Source: Candidatus Zixiibacteriota bacterium (GTDB taxonomy: Bacteria > Zixibacteria > MSB-5A5 > GN15 > FEB-12). From it: a stretch of 59,319 nt of DNA. Positions 44,602-54,268 of the stretch are shown here, piece by piece. Under the pieces are notes generated by a model that saw only the letters and a program-made list of their open reading frames with translations, was not told the origin of the DNA and made no database searches. The stretch spans positions 2,420,274-2,479,592 of the forward strand of contig CP070756.1 of assembly GCA_020348905.1 (NCBI GenBank), given 5' to 3'. The translations under genes and the position numbers were made by a program. The first letter of the stretch is position 1. Each line of letters begins with the position of its first letter.

Positions 44602-45322
44602 AGCTAATTTCCCCCTCGTGGTTGTCCACATATACATTCATAATCTTTTAGCTTATGTCTAAATTGGTTACAAAAAAAGCGCTATCAGCCCCGATAAAGT
44701 TACTAACACAGTTATCAACAGGTGTCAGCCAATAACACTTTTGAAAGGCAAAGTGTGGTATGACGTTGCAAAAACGCCGAAGTGCTTATCCACACCTTAT
44801 TAACATGTTGCGGCCTGCTTAATTTCATGCTAATTAATAGACTCGACCTGTATGGTCGTCAAGCAAGCGAGTGCAAATTTATAAGGCTATTTTTGAAGCA
44901 GTTGCTCGATAGAGCCTTATACGAATGACAAAGATGGGCCAAAATAGCGTCGAGGTTAGAAGTGTTACGCATTAATTTCTTCAGCGAAAAAACTTGGTTG
45001 TTAACAAACACTTATCAAAGCCATATTCTGATCACGTACATCGGGTAGTGTTATAGATAGATTTGTTAGCGACAGCGGGTGCGCACCCGGGAGGTCAGTA
45101 AGGGGATGAGTAAATGAAGCGTTGTTCAGCACTAATAGTGTTGTCTTTCACGTGGTGGTTCTCATCGCAAGGTTTATGCGTAATACCCGCAATAAGTTTA
45201 TTCTCGGTCATTACCGGAGCCAGGGCAACAGTCCTGCGCTACGGCCGGTTGCGCTGCAGTCGTGAGCGGTGAGCACGTTAGCGATCGTCCAGCCGGCTTT
45301 CAGGCAGGGTCCTCATTTAGCA
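44602..45322 (+). other. Region upstream of dnaA, candidate oriC
   Basis: About 720 bases without a supported gene. It holds a perfect DnaA box TTATCCACA (44786-44794), a one-mismatch box TTATCAACA (44712-44720) and TTGTCCACA (44622-44630), with AT-rich DNA around 44795-44850 and 44930-45070. A perfect 14-base palindrome, CGGGTGCGCACCCG, lies at 45077-45090. The dnaA promoter must lie in its left part. The right end is GC-richer and unexplained. Confidence 0.6.
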
Positions 45323-46633
45323 CTATGCAAGCTGCCACAGGTGGTGTTTTCTTATGCCGCCAATTCGTATAACCAGTACAAGTAGCTGGGTAAAAACCAT
45401 GGCGGCCGCTACTACGAAAGGACTGATGATCGGTATCAGCGCGCTGATGAGAACCAGGTGGGTGACGGAGCCGATGGCAACCGAATAATTGGCGTAGCTC
45501 TCGTGTCCCAGCGCCGCCAGAAACGGATAGCCCAGAAGAATTGAAGCCATCATGAACGGCACGCCCAGTGAGAACAACCTGAGAATCTTACTGGAAAGCT
45601 CGAAACCGGCGCCGAATATTAACCCGATGACGACGTCACTCAGCAGTAGCATCAAAACGCTCAGAACAACCGCGGCCGCGACCGACACGTAAAACACCTT
45701 CCTGAATAACGGTACATTGGATCTGTTTGCCATGTACGGATACAGGGCTTGTACGAGCGGCATGAACGCGTTGCGCATGGCTACAAACAGTTTCTCTGCT
45801 GCGGCAAAGTATCCAACCATTTCATTGCTGGTGAAAAGTCCAAGTATAACTGTGTTAAATGAAGAGTCCGCCGAGGCCGCAACACGCGACAGGAAAAATT
45901 GAGAACTTCTTCTGAAGTTGTCCCACATGTCGGCGATTGCGGGGAACTGAAGTTTCACTTTGAACTTGACTATCGCAATCACCATACTCAGAATGCCCGC
46001 TGCCACCATGCCAATCGAATTCAGCAGCGGGACAATGATATAGTCGTTTTCCTGGTGAACGAAGATTAACAACAGGATGATATAGATAACGCGCCCCAGA
46101 ATGGAGAGGACGGTAATATACTTCATTCTTTCGATGCCCTGGAAAAACCAGATCGGGTACAGGTAGTTGCCAAGGACTGTTCCGTACGTCAGCAGATAAA
46201 CGGTGGCATCGGCACTAAACTTATCAAAGAGGTAGACCAGGATAAGCAAAATGCCGAACCCGGCCACAAGCAGGACCGACTTTATCACCATGACTGAACT
46301 GAATATCACGGAAACCTTATCCATATCGGCCCGGGCAGCGGCGATGTCCCTGGTGGCTGACAGGTGGAAGCCATAGTCAGTGAGGATGTTGAAGTATGAA
46401 ATGACGGCCTGAGCGAACACTATCAGTCCGAGTTTTTCAACGCCGATCACCCTCACCAGGTACGGCAGGATAATCAATGGCAGCAGATAGTTAGCCGCTT
46501 GAAGTATCGAAAGCGAGAAGAAGTTATGCAGCAGTACCCTGATACCCATACCGCGATACTTGTCGAGGCTGTTAAGGGCCTTATCTCGCCATTGACTGAA
46601 GAAACCTTGATCGTTGTAGTTATCCAAATCCAT
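45323..46633 (-). CDS. Polysaccharide flippase (Wzx/MATE-like)
   Basis: 436-residue membrane protein with about twelve hydrophobic helices, the pattern of lipid-linked oligosaccharide flippases. N-terminal LSILQAANYLLPLIILPYLVRVIGVEKLGLIVFAQ is diagnostic of the family (seen in consecutive blocks), as is the later YFAAAEKLFVAMRNAF. It would move a lipid-linked O-antigen or capsule unit across the inner membrane. No glycosyltransferase genes are adjacent. It follows lspA after 175 bases and may have its own promoter. Confidence 0.88.
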   Translation of the reverse strand: MDLDNYNDQGFFSQWRDKALNSLDKYRGMGIRVLLHNFFSLSILQAANYLLPLIILPYLVRVIGVEKLGLIVFAQAVISYFNILTDYGFHLSATRDIAAARADMDKVSVIFSSVMVIKSVLLVAGFGILLILVYLFDKFSADATVYLLTYGTVLGNYLYPIWFFQGIERMKYITVLSILGRVIYIILLLIFVHQENDYIIVPLLNSIGMVAAGILSMVIAIVKFKVKLQFPAIADMWDNFRRSSQFFLSRVAASADSSFNTVILGLFTSNEMVGYFAAAEKLFVAMRNAFMPLVQALYPYMANRSNVPLFRKVFYVSVAAAVVLSVLMLLLSDVVIGLIFGAGFELSSKILRLFSLGVPFMMASILLGYPFLAALGHESYANYSVAIGSVTHLVLISALIPIISPFVVAAAMVFTQLLVLVIRIGGIRKHHLWQLA

Positions 46634-46808
46634 GCTGGACTGACGCCTGGTTCACGCTTACGGAATTTGCCGGTACGGAACCGTTTAACAGTAACATCTC
46701 ACCGAAACGGAGTTTTTCAATTATACATCAACGGGTTGCGTATTGCAACTGCGGGATTAGCTGTAGCCGTCTTTTCGTCAAAATATCTGATGGCCGACAG
46801 GGCCGGGA

Positions 46809-47312
46809 TTATTGTTTTTGGGCAACTTCTGTCTTACGGTGGAAGAACAGAATTTTGATGAGCAGGTATGTGATTGAGCAACTAATCATGGCGTCGGCTA
46901 TGTTGAACGTCCACCAGCGGTCCAGCTGGTAGCCGAAGAGGTTGATATCAAAAAAGTCGATATCAATAAAATCCACTACCCTTCCCAGCTGGATGCGGTC
47001 GATGATGTTTCCGACCGCTCCACCGGCTATCAGGGCTAATGGTACGGTGAGCGAGGGGTTGTCGCGGTGAGCGTAGATGTAATAGAGCAGGAAGAGGAGG
47101 ATAAGAATCGATGACACCAGGTAGTAGGCCGGTGACCCGAAGTTCGATCCCATGGCCCCGCCCTCGTTGTAGACCAGGGTAAGCATAAAGAAGCTGCCCA
47201 GCACTTCCGCGGTGGGTTTCTCGGAAAGATAATTGATGGCCCAGGATTTTGTGGCCTGGTCGGCCACGACCACGGCAATGAGGGCAATGAAGGGTGCGAG
47301 TAGCTTTCTCAA
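46809..47312 (-). CDS. lspA: Lipoprotein signal peptidase
   Basis: Inner-membrane aspartyl protease that cleaves lipoprotein signal peptides. The catalytic aspartates are in GNIIDRIQLGRVVDFID and FNIADAMI; VADQATKSW begins the first conserved box. I start at TTG 47310-47312, giving 167 residues, because GGAAG lies just upstream and the longer frame merely reads through the end of the dksA-like gene. One base separates it from that gene's stop. The many lipoproteins here are its likely substrates. Confidence 0.94.
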   Translation of the reverse strand: MRKLLAPFIALIAVVVADQATKSWAINYLSEKPTAEVLGSFFMLTLVYNEGGAMGSNFGSPAYYLVSSILILLFLLYYIYAHRDNPSLTVPLALIAGGAVGNIIDRIQLGRVVDFIDIDFFDINLFGYQLDRWWTFNIADAMISCSITYLLIKILFFHRKTEVAQKQ

Positions 47313-47313
47313 C

Positions 47314-47700
47314 TTACTTCCGACCGGTTCTCTTCTTGTCCTCTTCGGCAGACTTGCAGTCAATGCACAGCCGGGCGTGAGGAACCGCTTTGAGTCTGTC
47401 GATTCCGATCTGTTTACCACAGGTCACGCATTTGCCATAATCGCCCCGATCGATTCTTCGCAGGGCCTCGTCGATATGGTACAGAAACCGGCCCGACTTG
47501 GAGCTGAGCATAAAAGTCAGCTCGCGCTCCATGGCATCGGTTCCCTGATCGGCCATGTGGTAGGAATATGAAGAAAGGTCTCCGGTGGATTCTTTGATGG
47601 TTTTACCCAGCTTGGTGTTCATCGCGGACAATTCTTCAAAGAGGGCCTTTCGCTTTTCCAGAAGAAGCTGTCTGCACCTTTCTAAATCGGCTTTCCTCAT
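47314..47700 (-). CDS. DksA/TraR-type C4 zinc-finger protein
   Basis: 128-residue protein of the DksA/TraR superfamily. The N-terminal coiled-coil (about 1-70) is followed by the zinc finger CVTCGKQIGIDRLKAVPHAR and CIDC (C-x2-C-x17-C-x2-C). DksA-type proteins bind RNA polymerase through the secondary channel; this one may do so, though the coiled-coil tip acidic DxxDxA motif is not clear. It overlaps ileS by four bases and precedes lspA, an arrangement common in several phyla. Confidence 0.88.
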   Translation of the reverse strand: MRKADLERCRQLLLEKRKALFEELSAMNTKLGKTIKESTGDLSSYSYHMADQGTDAMERELTFMLSSKSGRFLYHIDEALRRIDRGDYGKCVTCGKQIGIDRLKAVPHARLCIDCKSAEEDKKRTGRK

Positions 47701-50700
47701 TTCTTCTCCGATTTAAGATCTCTTTTCTGCACCGCGATTGCGGCATTTACACCGTTTATGTTCCACAGCTTGCTACCTTCAAAAGACTGGCTATCAACAT
47801 ACGTAATCTGCGTGGCCAGGGTTTCCCGCCTGATAAACTCGTCGTGTTTCCTGGCCGCCGCAACCAGCCGGTCGGAGGAGTTCAGGTGAATCTCAATCTG
47901 GTCGGTCACCTCAAACCCCGAAGTCTTCCGCATGTTTTGGACCTTGTTGACAATCTCACGGGCGAAGCCTTCGTCAATCAGGTCATCAGTGAGCCCGATG
48001 TCGAGAGCGACCATCACGTGGCTTTCAGCCTCTACCGCAAACCCCTCGACTTCCGTCTTGACTACGTCAACCTCGTTGTCGGTCAGTTCAATTTTCTTGG
48101 AGTCAACCGCGAATGTCAAGGATTTTGTCTGGAGAAACTGCTTGACGGCATCGGAATCCAAAGCGGCCACCCAGGCTGCGGCGTCTTTGGCACTGGCGCC
48201 CAGTTTGGGGCCGGCTGCCTTGAAGTTCAGTTTAGCGGAGTAGGAAACGTAGTCATCGAGGCTCTCTTCGGCAACAATCTGTTTGATGTTAAGCTCGCCT
48301 CTGATGATGTCCACATAACCCTCGAGTCGCTCGATCGAAAGCCATCCCGGAAGTTTGATCAGAAGTTTCGAGAGCGGTTGGCGCACTTTCAGGTTTCGTC
48401 TCGATCTGGCCGCACGTCCCAGCGACACAATTTTCTCCGCGAGATCCATGGTTTCTTCGAGTTGAGGATCGATTTTGCTTTCATTGGCCTCCGGGTAGCT
48501 GTCCATATGGACCGATAAAGGCAAACCATGCTTTTCGCGGTCGGCACCCATCAACTGCGTCCAGATGAGCTCCGACAAGAACGGTGTCACCGGAGCCGTA
48601 AGCCGGCAGACGCCGCCCAGTACCTGATATAGAGTCAAGTAGGCGCGCATCTTGGAAGGGTCATCGGCCTTGGCCCAGAACCGTCGGCGGGTGTTGCGGA
48701 CGTACCAGTTAGACAGTTCTTCAATAACGAACTGCTGTATAGCTCGAACCGGGCGCGTGATTTCGTAGTTATCCAGGGCCTCGGTGGCGTCTTTCACCAG
48801 GGTGTTATACTTGGAGATTATCCACCGATCAAATCGCTCCGGCTCGCCGGCCTTGCTCTCCAGGAAAGCCTCGATGCTCATGTTTTCGGCCGCGGCGCGC
48901 TCGGCGACATTATCAATATTGGCGTAGATGGCGAAGAACGAGTAAGTATTGCGCAAAGTGTCAAAGTATTTCCGGATTACTTCGCTCAGTCCTTCCAGAC
49001 CAAACCTGGTGGGCAGCCAGAGGTTGGATGTCGAAACCAGATACCAGCGGACGGGGTCGGCCCCGTACTGGTCGACTGTCGTGGAGGGATCTATAACATT
49101 GCCCTTGTGCTTGGACATTTTTTTGCCTTCGTGATCGAGTATGAACTCGTGCACGACCACGTTCTTGAAAGGCGCCTTGTCGAAAAGCAGGGTGGATATG
49201 GCCAGAAGCGAGTAGAACCATCCCCGGGTCTGGTCGACTCCCTCGGAAATGAAGTCGGCCGGGTACTTCTGCTCGAATTCCTCCTTGTTTTCAAACGGGT
49301 AGTGCCACTGAGCGTAGGGCATGGCTCCCGAATCGAACCAGACGTCGACAACCTCCGGGATACGGCTCATGGTGCCGCCGCATTCGCAACGCAGCTTCAC
49401 CTCGTCCATCATCGGCTTGTGAAGGTCCACGTCATCGGGAAGCTCCACTGCTTCTTTGCGCAATTGCTCTATCGAGCCAACCGCCCGCTCCTTTTTGCAT
49501 TCGGGTTTTTCGCAGATCCAGATGGGAATGGGAGTTCCCCAGAAACGCTCGCGGGATAATGACCAATCGACGTTGTTTTCCAGCCAGTTGAGCATCCGGC
49601 CGCTCCGGATCTCGTCGGGATACCACTTGATGTCGTTGTTGTTGTCGATCAGCTGCTGTTTGAACTGAGTCGTTTTCAGATACCAGGATGGCTGGGCGAT
49701 ATAGATCAGCGGCGAGTCGCACCGCCAGCAGAACGGGTAATTGTGTTCGTAGAGTTCCTTCTTGAACAGCTTGCCCGATTTCTTCAGATCTTCCAGGATC
49801 ACCGGATCGGCATCCTTGACGAACATCCCTTTATAGGGTCCGGCAAAGTCTTTGAAAATGCCATTGGCCTCGATTGCCTGGAATACCGGTAAGCCGTACT
49901 CCAGGCCAACCTCGTAGTCCTCGGCGCCGAACCCCGGTGCGATATGGACGATGCCGGTACCATCCTCAAGGGTAACGAAATCGGCGTTGATTACGAAAAA
50001 GGCCTTGTCGATATCGTCTTTGAAGGTATCGAACAGGGGAACGTATTTGCGCTTGAGGAAATCCTTGCCCTTGTATCTTTCGATGACGTTGACCTCGGCA
50101 TCGCCGCCGAACGTCTTCCAGACCAGGGCTTCGGCCAGGACCATCTTCTCGCCCTGATATTCTACCAGCACGTAGTCGGCATCCGCCTTCATACACAGAG
50201 CTGCGTTGGAAGGAAGAGTCCACGGGGTGGTTGTCCAGACAAGATAGGAAAAATCGTCGTCGGCCGCTTTTACCTTCACGTAAACCGAGGGGTCCTTAAC
50301 AAGGTCGTATCCCTGGGCTACCTCGTGGCTGGATAGTCCGGTCTCGCAACGGGGGCAGTAGGGGATGGTCTTAAAGCCTTTATAAATCAGGTCGCGATCG
50401 AAAAAGTTCTTGAGAATCCACCAGACCGTCTCAATATACTCGTTGCGCAGGGTGACATAGGCGTCGTCGAGGTCAATCCAGTACCCGATGCGGCGGGTGA
50501 GCTGGGTCCACTCGTCCAGGTATCTAAATACTGATACCCGGCACTGCTCGTTGAACTTCGTGATGCCATACTCGACCACCTGGGGTTTGCTGGTCAGCTT
50601 GAGCTGCTTCTCGACCTCGATTTCAACCGGAAGGCCGTGGGTGTCCCAGCCGCCTTTGCGATCGACCCGGTAGCCTCGCATGCTTCTGAAGCGACACACT

Positions 50701-50903
50701 AAGTCTTTAATAGTGCGCGAGATAACGTGATGAATCCCGGGCATTCCGTTGGCTGTCGGGGGACCCTCGTAGAACACGAAATGCGGCCGATCCTTGGCCT
50801 GTTTGTTGGCCTTTCGGAAGACGTCATTCTTCTCCCAGAACTGGAGAATTTGCTCCTCAGCTTTGGGGATAGTGAAGTTATCTTTTAGCGGATCGAATGG
50901 CAT
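47697..50903 (-). CDS. ileS: Isoleucyl-tRNA synthetase
   Basis: 1068-residue class I synthetase that charges tRNA-Ile and edits valine. The HIGH-type motif is GMPGIHHV, the KMSKS motif is KMSKHKG, and the editing domain has VWTTTPWTLPSNAAL and GTGIVHIAPGFGAEDYE. SEGVDQTRGWFYSLL precedes the KMSKS loop. The length and C-terminus fit the longer, eukaryote-like clade rather than the E. coli form, a clade often less sensitive to mupirocin. GAGGAAT stands before the ATG. It starts the ileS-dksA-lspA operon. Confidence 0.96.
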   Translation of the reverse strand: MPFDPLKDNFTIPKAEEQILQFWEKNDVFRKANKQAKDRPHFVFYEGPPTANGMPGIHHVISRTIKDLVCRFRSMRGYRVDRKGGWDTHGLPVEIEVEKQLKLTSKPQVVEYGITKFNEQCRVSVFRYLDEWTQLTRRIGYWIDLDDAYVTLRNEYIETVWWILKNFFDRDLIYKGFKTIPYCPRCETGLSSHEVAQGYDLVKDPSVYVKVKAADDDFSYLVWTTTPWTLPSNAALCMKADADYVLVEYQGEKMVLAEALVWKTFGGDAEVNVIERYKGKDFLKRKYVPLFDTFKDDIDKAFFVINADFVTLEDGTGIVHIAPGFGAEDYEVGLEYGLPVFQAIEANGIFKDFAGPYKGMFVKDADPVILEDLKKSGKLFKKELYEHNYPFCWRCDSPLIYIAQPSWYLKTTQFKQQLIDNNNDIKWYPDEIRSGRMLNWLENNVDWSLSRERFWGTPIPIWICEKPECKKERAVGSIEQLRKEAVELPDDVDLHKPMMDEVKLRCECGGTMSRIPEVVDVWFDSGAMPYAQWHYPFENKEEFEQKYPADFISEGVDQTRGWFYSLLAISTLLFDKAPFKNVVVHEFILDHEGKKMSKHKGNVIDPSTTVDQYGADPVRWYLVSTSNLWLPTRFGLEGLSEVIRKYFDTLRNTYSFFAIYANIDNVAERAAAENMSIEAFLESKAGEPERFDRWIISKYNTLVKDATEALDNYEITRPVRAIQQFVIEELSNWYVRNTRRRFWAKADDPSKMRAYLTLYQVLGGVCRLTAPVTPFLSELIWTQLMGADREKHGLPLSVHMDSYPEANESKIDPQLEETMDLAEKIVSLGRAARSRRNLKVRQPLSKLLIKLPGWLSIERLEGYVDIIRGELNIKQIVAEESLDDYVSYSAKLNFKAAGPKLGASAKDAAAWVAALDSDAVKQFLQTKSLTFAVDSKKIELTDNEVDVVKTEVEGFAVEAESHVMVALDIGLTDDLIDEGFAREIVNKVQNMRKTSGFEVTDQIEIHLNSSDRLVAAARKHDEFIRRETLATQITYVDSQSFEGSKLWNINGVNAAIAVQKRDLKSEKK

Positions 50904-51005
50904 CTTATATATTCCTCAAATAACCAACCAATTTAGACCATATATCGGATTTTGTAAAGGGAATTGTAGGCGGCTCACCGTGCCGAACAACCCCGTATAT
51001 CGGGC

Positions 51006-52823
51006 TCACCCCGCCAGTTTCTCAACTTCATCGACCTGCCGGGCAAACAACTTTAGGGTGGCCTCGAACGGAGCGGCGGTGGTCATGTCGACGCCACAGG
51101 CCTTCAACAGCTCGATCGGATAATCCTTCCCGCCCGACTTCAACAGCTCAAGATACCGATCGATAATGCCGTCTTCTCCGTCCGAAATCTTGTCAGTCAG
51201 GGCCTGTGAAGCCGCATAGGAAGTGGCGTACTGGTAAACATAGAAATCCAGGTAGAAATGCGGTATCCGGCTCCATTTGAAGGCCGACAACTCATCCATT
51301 GTCAGAGCCGGACCATAGTACTTGCGGGTCAACTCGTCCCACAGTTCGGTCAGCATCTCAGGTGATAGAGCCTGTCCCTGCTCGACCCGTTCGTGTATCA
51401 TCAGCTCAAAGCGAGCATACATCACCTGGTGGAAATACGTCGCAACGGTGTTGTCAATATGCCGGTTTAGCAAATACAGCCGGTCCTTATCGTCTTTGGC
51501 CTTTTTCAGCAAATGCTGAAGCAGCAGTCCTTCGTTCAGGGTCGAGGCAACCTCGGCCACGAAGATGGAGTACTGGGCCTTCGGGAAAGGCTGGCTGGAG
51601 TTGGACAGGAAGCTGTGTATAGCATGACCTATCTCGTGGGCCAGGGTAAACATATTATCAACGGTGTCATTGTAATTCATCAAGATAAACGGATGGACAG
51701 TGTAACTGCCCCAGTTGTAGGCGCCGCTCGTCTTGCCGGCTGTCTCGTAAACATCAACCCACCGCGAGGAAAAAGCTTCGCCCAGTTTTTCCTGATATTC
51801 GCTGCCCAGCGGGGCCAGGGCGTCGATTGTATTCTTGACCGCCTGATCGTAGGGAACCTCGAAATCTCTCTCCGGAAACAGAGGGCAGAGCATATCGTAA
51901 GGGGCAATCTGGTCGAGCCTCAAAATCTTCTTTCGAAGAGCCGTCCACTTATGCAAACCGGCCAGGTCTGCCTCGGTGGCATCTAACAGGGAGTGGTAGA
52001 CCGAAGTCGGGATGTTGTCGCCGTCGAGCGAACTGTGCAGGCAGGTTTCGTAGCGGCGGGCACGGGCATAAAACACGTTCTTGTTTACCTCGGTGGCCAG
52101 TGTGGCTCCGATGGCGTTGATATGCTCCTTGTAGGCCGAATGAAAAGCATTGCTGGCATCACGCCGTACCCTGGCATCGGAGGATTCCATGAATTTGGCG
52201 AAACGCTGCTTGGTAAGCTGAACCTCGTTACCCTTGTCGTCTTTGATGGCGGGGTACTTAAGGTCGGCATCGTTTAGCAGCGAGAAGATCATATCCGGAC
52301 CCTTGGCAACCGTCGAGGAGAGCGAGAGCAATTCTTCAACTTCCTCGGTGCGGATGTGTTGGCGGGACCGGATCAGTTCGCGGATATAGAAATCGTACAG
52401 ATCGGTTTTTTCGAACTGGGCGGCCATCTTCAGAAGCTGTTCATCGCCAAGCCTTAGCAGTTCCGGTTCAATAAATGAAAAAGCGGCGTTGGCCTGGGCG
52501 GCAAAAAGGGCCATGCGCTCGGTCATAGACTGGAATTTTGATACGCGCGTATCCAGATCGCTGTTGAGCTTAGCGTACTGGAATAATCCGGAAACGATTA
52601 TCGACAGGTTGGTTCGCAATTCCAGACAGTCGAAGAGGGTCTTGGGTGATTCGGCCAGCTTGCCAGCAAAGGCGCCGGCCTGCTTGACCATCTCTTCTGA
52701 TTTGCGGAAATCGGCTTCCCAGGCCTCGTCAGAATCATAAATGTCGGTCAGCTGCCATTTATACTTGTTTTCGATGTCCTGTCGTTCGGCAATCGAATGC
52801 GGAGATTTTTCTTTATTAGACAT
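51006..52823 (-). CDS. pepF: Oligoendopeptidase F
   Basis: 605-residue M3-family zinc peptidase that cuts oligopeptides in the cytoplasm. The active-site motif is FTLAHEIGHAIHSFLS (HExxH), with the third ligand in ASTLNEGLLL. The N-terminal helical domain (about 30-200) and C-terminal YYGPALTMDELSAFKWSRIPHFYLDFYVYQYATS (seen in blocks) are typical. The ATG at 52821-52823 is chosen for AAAGGTTATACC upstream; the open frame continues to 52919 without support. Confidence 0.94.
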   Translation of the reverse strand: MSNKEKSPHSIAERQDIENKYKWQLTDIYDSDEAWEADFRKSEEMVKQAGAFAGKLAESPKTLFDCLELRTNLSIIVSGLFQYAKLNSDLDTRVSKFQSMTERMALFAAQANAAFSFIEPELLRLGDEQLLKMAAQFEKTDLYDFYIRELIRSRQHIRTEEVEELLSLSSTVAKGPDMIFSLLNDADLKYPAIKDDKGNEVQLTKQRFAKFMESSDARVRRDASNAFHSAYKEHINAIGATLATEVNKNVFYARARRYETCLHSSLDGDNIPTSVYHSLLDATEADLAGLHKWTALRKKILRLDQIAPYDMLCPLFPERDFEVPYDQAVKNTIDALAPLGSEYQEKLGEAFSSRWVDVYETAGKTSGAYNWGSYTVHPFILMNYNDTVDNMFTLAHEIGHAIHSFLSNSSQPFPKAQYSIFVAEVASTLNEGLLLQHLLKKAKDDKDRLYLLNRHIDNTVATYFHQVMYARFELMIHERVEQGQALSPEMLTELWDELTRKYYGPALTMDELSAFKWSRIPHFYLDFYVYQYATSYAASQALTDKISDGEDGIIDRYLELLKSGGKDYPIELLKACGVDMTTAAPFEATLKLFARQVDEVEKLAG

Positions 52824-52900
52824 GGTATAACCTTTCAGATTAGTCCGGACAATTGGACTGAATAAAGGGATAAAAAGGCCGTTACGCAAGCACCGTAAGC

Positions 52901-54157
52901 CTAAAACGATGTCATGCAAATCGGCTTCTGCTCGGTGGCGAACAGTCGGTGGAGCGGCTCGAGAAAACTGATGTTCGATATTCTTGCCGCACCGTAATAG
53001 TACAGCGACTTGAGGCTGACCGCGCCGAGAATCAGCGAGGAAAAGTCGGCAATGTCCAGCTCCAGCGTAACATCCGACCGCGCATTCTTCGTCTTGATCT
53101 CCGGTTTGCCCTGGCTGAAATGAACCACCAGGGTCGAGTCATTCTCTTTTAGAAAACTATCCCTGATTCTTAGCTTGAGTCTGAGGCTCTGGCCGCCGAA
53201 ATCGTGATTCTCGAGGATTCTGAAAACCTGCCGGATATTGAGCACGCGATACATAATTCCCACCCCGGATACATGACTCTCGTGGTATACGGGCTCGAAC
53301 AGATTGCCGGTATCGTTTCGGGGATCCCTCATGTAGTGGTAGAAGTCAGGGTCGTCGCTATGGAAGATTACCCGATCTATCTGGTCGGACTGGGTATTCA
53401 GAAAGGCCATCAGTTCTGATAGTGCCCGGGGCGTCTCATAGACCATTTCGTGAATATTGATGAGGTTGTCCACGAAATTGTCGGGGTTTCCGCGCTTAAA
53501 GCTGAATATCATATATCCCTCGACGCGTCCGTCCTTCTTGTAACCGACATACTTGGTGTTCTTGGCCAGCTCGTAGCGTATCTTACGATTGATCAGGGTT
53601 TCCTCGATCATACCGGTGTGGCGGTTAACGTAGCGGTTGTAGCAATCGTTGACCGCCTTCATGTCGGCTTGGCTCAGGTACTGAATGTGTTTCTTGCTCT
53701 TGCCCCGGGGAAGATCGGCCGGTTTTACCCTGTAAACATGGTTGGTCGATCCCAGGCCGCAACCCATCTGCTTGTAGAAATCCGGTCTGAAGGGCCACAG
53801 CACGGCAAAGGGCGCCTCGCGCTTCCGGTAATGCCGGAAGAAGAATTTCATCAGGTCCCGGGCGACATGCTCTTTCTTATGTACCAGGCTGACACAGAGC
53901 GTGCCACCGCCTCCTGCCAGCACCTTGTTGCCGAAGAAATTCATGGTGTAGTCATAGAAAATCAGGCCGCCCATCAGTTTGCTGCCGTCGTACATCCCCC
54001 ACCACGACATCCGCGTATCCTTGCGACGTTTTTGAAGGCGCTCCAAAACCCGTTTCTTGTCCTCGGGGGTGATGACGGCCAGACCGGGGTAAGCATCGGC
54101 CAGGACATCGATGAACTTTTCCATGTCCTTAAACGGAATTGTCTTGATTTTATTCAT
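52901..54157 (-). CDS. Eis-type N-acetyltransferase with SCP2-like C-terminus
   Basis: 418-residue protein with a GNAT domain (about 1-150; GGGTLCVSLVHKKEHVARDL is the CoA-binding turn), a second degenerate GNAT (about 155-290), and a sterol-carrier-like C-terminal domain (about 300-418), the plan of the Eis aminoglycoside/peptide acetyltransferases. The substrate is unknown and resistance should not be assumed. The start ATG at 54155-54157 has only a weak ribosome-binding site. It is followed 77 bases later by pepF on the same strand. Confidence 0.8.
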   Translation of the reverse strand: MNKIKTIPFKDMEKFIDVLADAYPGLAVITPEDKKRVLERLQKRRKDTRMSWWGMYDGSKLMGGLIFYDYTMNFFGNKVLAGGGGTLCVSLVHKKEHVARDLMKFFFRHYRKREAPFAVLWPFRPDFYKQMGCGLGSTNHVYRVKPADLPRGKSKKHIQYLSQADMKAVNDCYNRYVNRHTGMIEETLINRKIRYELAKNTKYVGYKKDGRVEGYMIFSFKRGNPDNFVDNLINIHEMVYETPRALSELMAFLNTQSDQIDRVIFHSDDPDFYHYMRDPRNDTGNLFEPVYHESHVSGVGIMYRVLNIRQVFRILENHDFGGQSLRLKLRIRDSFLKENDSTLVVHFSQGKPEIKTKNARSDVTLELDIADFSSLILGAVSLKSLYYYGAARISNISFLEPLHRLFATEQKPICMTSF

Positions 54158-54268
54158 GATTAAATTCGGGAATCCTTGCCGCTATTTATCGTTATCCGGA
54201 TATATTCACTTGTATACGCCCGTGATTCTGGAAAGTTGTGTCGATCGACGGACGGCTCGATCATCATT

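Noticed and set aside
45144-45159. Possible parS site (TCTTTCACGTGGTGGT)
   Set aside because: Only ten of sixteen positions match the parS palindrome, one half-site being poor, and no parAB genes are in the window.
45114-45272. Short + strand frame of 52 residues (MKRCSALIVLS...) upstream of dnaA
   Set aside because: It has a plausible signal-like start but only a weak ribosome-binding site (AAGGGG about seven bases away), no family resemblance, and lies in the likely origin region.
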